Assembly: GCA_963783505.1 (NCBI GenBank) | Contig: CAWAOP010000021.1 | Coordinates: 1 to 64,000, forward strand | Origin: BOG-224 sp963783505 | GTDB taxonomy: Bacteria > Acidobacteriota > Terriglobia > Bryobacterales > Bryobacteraceae | Direction: 5' to 3' | DNA length: 64,000 bases | Shown: in pieces, positions 60,855 to 64,000 of the stretch | How the letters are laid out: each line of letters opens with the position of its first letter | Numbering within the stretch: position 1 is the first letter of the stretch | The notes under the pieces: model-generated | What the model was told of the DNA's origin: nothing | Databases searched by the model: none | Seen by the model: the letters and a program-made list of their open reading frames with translations, nothing else | Position numbers and translations under genes: made by a program

Positions 60855-61711
60855 CGCTCGCCCCACTTGAGCTTCGATCGCAGCACGTCGAAGAACCTCG
60901 CGCGCGGGGGGCGCACCAGGCGCAGCGCGAAGTTCGAGCTGCGAAACTTGACCTCGTCGCCGCGCAGGACGGCGTTGCCCACCTGTCCGTCGATAGTCAG
61001 GTAGACGGATTCACCGGGACTGCGCGACACTACGCGGATGACGCTGGTGTCGGGTACCAGAACCGGGCGATTGGTGAGCATGTGCGGACAGATCGGCGTG
61101 AGGCAAATGGCCGGCACCGATGGAAAGATGATGGGGCCGCCGGCGGCGAGCGAGTAGGCCGTCGATCCGGTCGGCGTGGAGACGATCAAACCGTCGGCTT
61201 TGTACGCGCAGACGAACTGATCGTCGATGTAGGCATCGAGATCGATCATGCGGGCAAGCTCGAGCTTGGAGAGGACGGCGTCATTCAGCGCGTCGAACGC
61301 AGCTACGGCGGCGCCGTCGCGGACGACTTCCACATTGAGGAGCTTGCGCTTGGCGATGCGATGTTCGCCGAGGAAGGCGCGCTCGAGTTCCGGATAGAGC
61401 TCGTCGACGGTGATGGCGGTGAGGAAGCCGAGGCCGCCGAGGTTCACGGCAAACAGCGGAATTTCCCTTCGCCCAATGGCGCGGGCCGCGGATAGCAGGG
61501 TGCCATCGCCGCCGAGCACCACGACCAGATCGCAGCCTTCGGGAACTTCCGCGCGCGGGAGACCGGATGTGCTGCAATAAGCCGCCGTCTCCTCGTCCAT
61601 GCGCACGCGGATGCCGCGGGCGGCGATCCACTCCACGAGTTTGGGCGCAAGCGTGGCGGCGGCTTCGACATTCGGTTTGGAGACGATTCCCACCGCGCTA
61701 ATGATAGGCAT
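60851..61711 (-). CDS. nadK: NAD kinase
   Basis: 286 residues. NAD kinase signatures: AVGIVSKPN near the start, VVVLGGDGTLLSAAR (catalytic GGDGT), FAVNLGGLGFLTAI, KLLNVEVV, LNDAVLSK, YKADGLIVSTPTGSTAYSLA and GGPI. It phosphorylates NAD to NADP in the cytoplasm using ATP. It overlaps tlyA upstream by 14 bp and the symporter downstream, forming a tightly packed minus-strand operon. Normal length. Confidence 0.97.
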   Translation of the reverse strand: MPIISAVGIVSKPNVEAAATLAPKLVEWIAARGIRVRMDEETAAYCSTSGLPRAEVPEGCDLVVVLGGDGTLLSAARAIGRREIPLFAVNLGGLGFLTAITVDELYPELERAFLGEHRIAKRKLLNVEVVRDGAAVAAFDALNDAVLSKLELARMIDLDAYIDDQFVCAYKADGLIVSTPTGSTAYSLAAGGPIIFPSVPAICLTPICPHMLTNRPVLVPDTSVIRVVSRSPGESVYLTIDGQVGNAVLRGDEVKFRSSNFALRLVRPPRARFFDVLRSKLKWGER

Positions 61712-62420
61712 GCAGCAGAAACTCCTTGTTGCCCTCGGCGCCGAGGATCGGGCTCTCCATCAGGGCGGTCTGGAACCCGAGTTCGCGCACGGCCCGCTCG
61801 ACGCGCTCGCAAGCGGCTCGATGGATGAGAGGATCGCGCACGATGCCGCCCTTTCCCACTTGTCCCTTGCCCGCTTCAAACTGCGGTTTGACCAGTATAA
61901 CGAGTTGCCCTTCCGGACGGAGCAACGGCGCGGCGGCCGGCAGAATCAGGGTGACGGAGATGAAGCTCGCGTCGCAACAGATGAAGCCCACCATCTCCCC
62001 GATGTCTTCGAAGCGCAGCGCGCGCGCGTTGAGGCCTTCATGAACTACGACGCGCGGATCGTTGCGGAGACGCCAGTCGAGCTGGCCAGAGCCTACGTCA
62101 ACGGCGTGAACGCGGGCCGCGCCCGCCTGAAGGAGCGCGTCGGTGAAGCCGCCGGTGGAGGAACCGATATCGAGACAGGTCTTTTCAGTGACGTTGATGG
62201 CGAATTCGCGCAAGGCGGCGGCGAGCTTAAAGCCGCCCCGGCTCACGTAGGGCAATCGCGCCAGAGCTTCGAGCGCGGCGGCGGGGTCTACTAACTGTCC
62301 CGGCTTGGCCGCTTTTTGGCCGTTTACCAGGATGGAGCCGGCCATGATGAGAGCTTGCGCTTTTTCGCGGGACTCGGCCAGTCCGCGGTCCACGAGGAGA
62401 CGGTCCAGGCGGGTCTTCAT
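61698..62420 (-). CDS. tlyA: TlyA-family rRNA (cytidine-2'-O)-methyltransferase
   Basis: 240 residues. The N-terminal S4 RNA-binding domain reads RLDRLLVDRGLAESREKAQA then LIMAGSILVNGQ. The FtsJ-type methyltransferase follows: YVSRGGFKLAAAL, KTCLDIGSSTGGFTDALLQA, VHAVDVGSGQLDW and LVILVKPQFEAGK, with a K-D-K-E-like catalytic pattern. TlyA methylates cytidines of 16S and 23S rRNA. It lies 229 bp after the polyprenyl synthase gene and overlaps nadK. Confidence 0.93.
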   Translation of the reverse strand: MKTRLDRLLVDRGLAESREKAQALIMAGSILVNGQKAAKPGQLVDPAAALEALARLPYVSRGGFKLAAALREFAINVTEKTCLDIGSSTGGFTDALLQAGAARVHAVDVGSGQLDWRLRNDPRVVVHEGLNARALRFEDIGEMVGFICCDASFISVTLILPAAAPLLRPEGQLVILVKPQFEAGKGQVGKGGIVRDPLIHRAACERVERAVRELGFQTALMESPILGAEGNKEFLLHAYH

Positions 62421-62428
62421 GGGTGGGG

Positions 62429-62547
62429 CGCTTTCCGCTTTCCGCTTTCCGCTTTCCGCTCGACCCCGGAAACTGGAACCGTCCCGCCTAAGAAGGGGGT
62501 CGCCGTCGAGTCTGGCGGAAAGACCCCGGCAGGCGAAAGCGCCTGCC
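62429..62547. repeat. 7-bp tandem repeat and hairpin in ispA-tlyA spacer
   Basis: About 4.5 copies of CGCTTTC (62429-62461) lie just before tlyA, prone to slippage. Further on, GGCAGGCG-AAAG-CGCCTGCC (62528-62547) forms a perfect 8-bp stem with a tetraloop. It has no T-run on either strand; it may be a REP-like or attenuating hairpin within the operon. Confidence 0.6.
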
Positions 62548-62649
62548 CCACCCTTGCAAGGCGCGGCGTCCCGCGTCTGATATCCGGCGTCCGTGGGACT
62601 GTCGCTTGCTTGGCGCGGATAGCGAAAAGCGGACGACGGACGGCGGATC

Positions 62650-63531
62650 TCATGACTTCCGGTGGACGATCAGGTCCGCCAGTTCGTGCAAGCGGGCGGC
62701 GCGCTCGCCGAACGGCGCTAACTCGGCGTGCGCGCGGGCGCATTCTTCGGCTGCCATTCGCTTGGATGTCTCCAGGCCGTAGACCGCGGGAAACGTGATC
62801 TTGTGCTGGGCCGCGTCCTTGCCGGCCGTTTTGCCGAGGGCTTCGGAAGATTCCTCCACGTCGAGCACGTCATCGACGATTTGGAACGCGAGACCGATGC
62901 GCTCGCCATAGCGCGATAGGGCCGAGTATTCCGTTTCGGACGCGCCCGCGTAGATTGCGCCCATTCGCAGGCTGGCCCGCAGCAACGCGCCGGTCTTGGC
63001 CCGATGGATCGATTCGAGCAGCGCGGCGTCGGGCGGCTTCCCTTCTCCTTCCAGATCGGCCACCTGGCCGCCGATCATTCCGCCCACGGTGCCGGATGCC
63101 GTCGACAATTCGGCGATGAGGCGCACTTTGCGATCGTCGCTTACGCGCAACTCCGAGAGCACCTGGAACGCCAGCGTCAGAAGCGAGTCTCCCGCGAGTA
63201 TGGCCATGGCTTCACCAAACACTTTGTGGTTGGTGAGCTTGCCGCGGCGGTAGTCGTCATTATCCAGAGCGGGCAGGTCGTCGTGAATGAGCGAGTAGGT
63301 GTGGATCAGCTCGAGAGAACAAGCGGCCGTGACCACGCCTTCGGTCGCATCGGAGACCGTTCGCGCGGCCTCCATCGAGAGAATGGGTCGAATGCGCTTG
63401 CCTCCCGCGAAGAGGCTATAGCGCATGGCGCGATGAATGGTTTCCGGCGGCGCGGTTTCAGGGGGGACCAGGCGGCCCAATTCAAGATCTACCAACTCCC
63501 GCTGCCGGCGGAGGTAATCCTTCAGGTTCAT
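62650..63531 (-). CDS. ispA: Polyprenyl (farnesyl/geranylgeranyl) diphosphate synthase
   Basis: 293 residues. The two aspartate-rich motifs are LIHDDLPALDND (first, DDxxxxD) and IVDDVLDVE (second); other features are GGKRIRPILSMEAARTV, CSLELIHTYSLIHD, GQVADLEGEGK and KTGALLRASLRMGAI. It chains isopentenyl diphosphate units for quinone, undecaprenyl or hopanoid precursors in the cytoplasm. Product length cannot be read with certainty; the six-residue spacing in the first motif fits bacterial FPP-type enzymes. It starts inside the xseB stop (ATGA). Confidence 0.93.
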   Translation of the reverse strand: MNLKDYLRRQRELVDLELGRLVPPETAPPETIHRAMRYSLFAGGKRIRPILSMEAARTVSDATEGVVTAACSLELIHTYSLIHDDLPALDNDDYRRGKLTNHKVFGEAMAILAGDSLLTLAFQVLSELRVSDDRKVRLIAELSTASGTVGGMIGGQVADLEGEGKPPDAALLESIHRAKTGALLRASLRMGAIYAGASETEYSALSRYGERIGLAFQIVDDVLDVEESSEALGKTAGKDAAQHKITFPAVYGLETSKRMAAEECARAHAELAPFGERAARLHELADLIVHRKS

Positions 63532-63785
63532 TTTTCGGATTTGTCGGGCCGGAACGGTTCGACGGCGAGTTTGCCTTCCTTACGGATCAGCGCTTCGATG
63601 CGCGTTTCGGCGTCTTCCAGACGCTTGCGGCAAGCCTCGCTGAGGCTCACGCCGCGCTCGAACAATTCGAGCGAGCGCTCGAGCGGCGCGTCGCCGGCCT
63701 CGAGCTCGCGGACGACTTTCTCCAACTCCTCGATATTGGATTCGAACGTGCCGGCAGACTTCGCGGCCTGTTCCAGTTCGGCCAT
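63528..63785 (-). CDS. xseB: Exodeoxyribonuclease VII small subunit
   Basis: 85 residues, helical: SNIEELEKVVRELEAGDAPL, ERSLELFERGVSLSEACRKR and LEDAETRIEALIRKEGK. XseB binds XseA (large subunit, not in this window) to form the exonuclease VII that degrades single-stranded DNA. Position before ispA is a common arrangement (xseB-ispA-dxs). The extension beyond the helices (LAVEPFRPDKSEK) is slightly longer than average. Confidence 0.93.
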   Translation of the reverse strand: MAELEQAAKSAGTFESNIEELEKVVRELEAGDAPLERSLELFERGVSLSEACRKRLEDAETRIEALIRKEGKLAVEPFRPDKSEK

Positions 63786-63824
63786 AGCAAGATTCTAGCA
63801 GGGGGGCGGCGCATGGCCGGGCGG

Positions 63825-64000
63825 TCACCCCGCTTTTCTCAGCCCCGCTCGAATCGCCTGCTTGAGGACGGTCTGGTAGCCGGCGCCGGTCTTTGTACCG
63901 ATTCGCCGGGCCAACTCGATATCGGCGATGGGAACGCGAAGCGAGATTGCCCGAGTAGCGCTTTGTTTCGCTTGCTCCATCAGTTGTTCGAGGAGCTTGG
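63825..64000 (-). CDS. CopG-type ribbon-helix-helix antitoxin, partial at window edge
   Basis: The C-terminal part of a short protein, open to the right edge: ISLRVPIADIELARRIGTKT, then GAGYQTVLKQAIRAGLRKAG and a stop. This is the strand-helix-helix of CopG-type antitoxins. An internal ATG at 63980 could be a start (51 residues), but the frame continues upstream (KLLEQLMEQAKQSATR), so the real start is probably outside the window. No partner toxin can be seen. Confidence 0.65.
   Translation of the reverse strand, partial: KLLEQLMEQAKQSATRAISLRVPIADIELARRIGTKTGAGYQTVLKQAIRAGLRKAG

Overview
The window looks like a chromosomal piece of a high-GC acidobacterium, most likely of the Bryobacterales/Solibacter group. 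This rests on family content: a secreted protein with the C-terminal domain typical of Solibacter (52992-54878), two VWFA-related acidobacterial proteins (25188-27162), two Oar-like TonB-dependent receptors with a carboxypeptidase-regulatory N-terminus, SBBP/NHL/BNR propeller proteins, and the acidobacterial family starting MATQKQIDANRRN (18310-19062). No rRNA, CRISPR array, integrase or prophage was seen.

Layout. 0-3.3 kb: a truncated IS66 transposase abutting a multihaem cytochrome c gene whose tenth haem motif is lost, then a small lipoprotein gene. 3.4-12 kb: a giant secreted repeat protein split by one in-frame TAA; it lies between a 5' tRNA-Leu fragment and the intact tRNA-Leu(CAA), which share a direct repeat. 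12.2-18.1 kb: a periplasmic sugar-processing group (TIM-barrel isomerase, Gfo/Idh/MocA oxidoreductase, divergent GH3 glycosidase), all carrying Gly/Ala/Arg-rich insertions. 19.5-24.5 kb: a nitric-oxide cluster with a Crp/Fnr regulator, a palindromic operator, the di-iron repair protein RIC, and a quinol-type NO reductase fused to a NapH/NosR-like polyferredoxin. The fusion is the strongest candidate for something unusual here. 25-30.4 kb: two VWA proteins and kdsB-pyrG-kdsA for lipopolysaccharide KDO. 30.4-34.6 kb: a dense toxin-antitoxin and small-protein island.

34.7-45.9 kb: two nearly identical TonB receptors bracket an RcnR-like metal sensor and P1B-type ATPase; a LytTR two-component system follows. 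Similar 21-bp-spaced direct repeats precede both receptors and the kinase gene, suggesting one LytTR regulon. 46.3-49 kb: recG and rsmD. 49-57 kb: NHL proteins (one broken), an OLD-like AAA/TOPRIM ATPase, a Solibacter-type secreted protein and a FecR-domain protein. 57-59.6 kb: hicAB, an IS4-type element and an orphan hicB. 59.6-63.8 kb: housekeeping genes on the minus strand (symporter, nadK, tlyA, polyprenyl synthase, xseB), then an antitoxin-like gene cut by the window edge.

At least eight otherwise recognisable genes are interrupted by single-base frameshifts or one stop codon, several in short C or CT runs. Some may be sequencing or assembly errors rather than real decay, so these calls need checking against reads. 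All functions are inferred from motifs read by eye; no database search was run.
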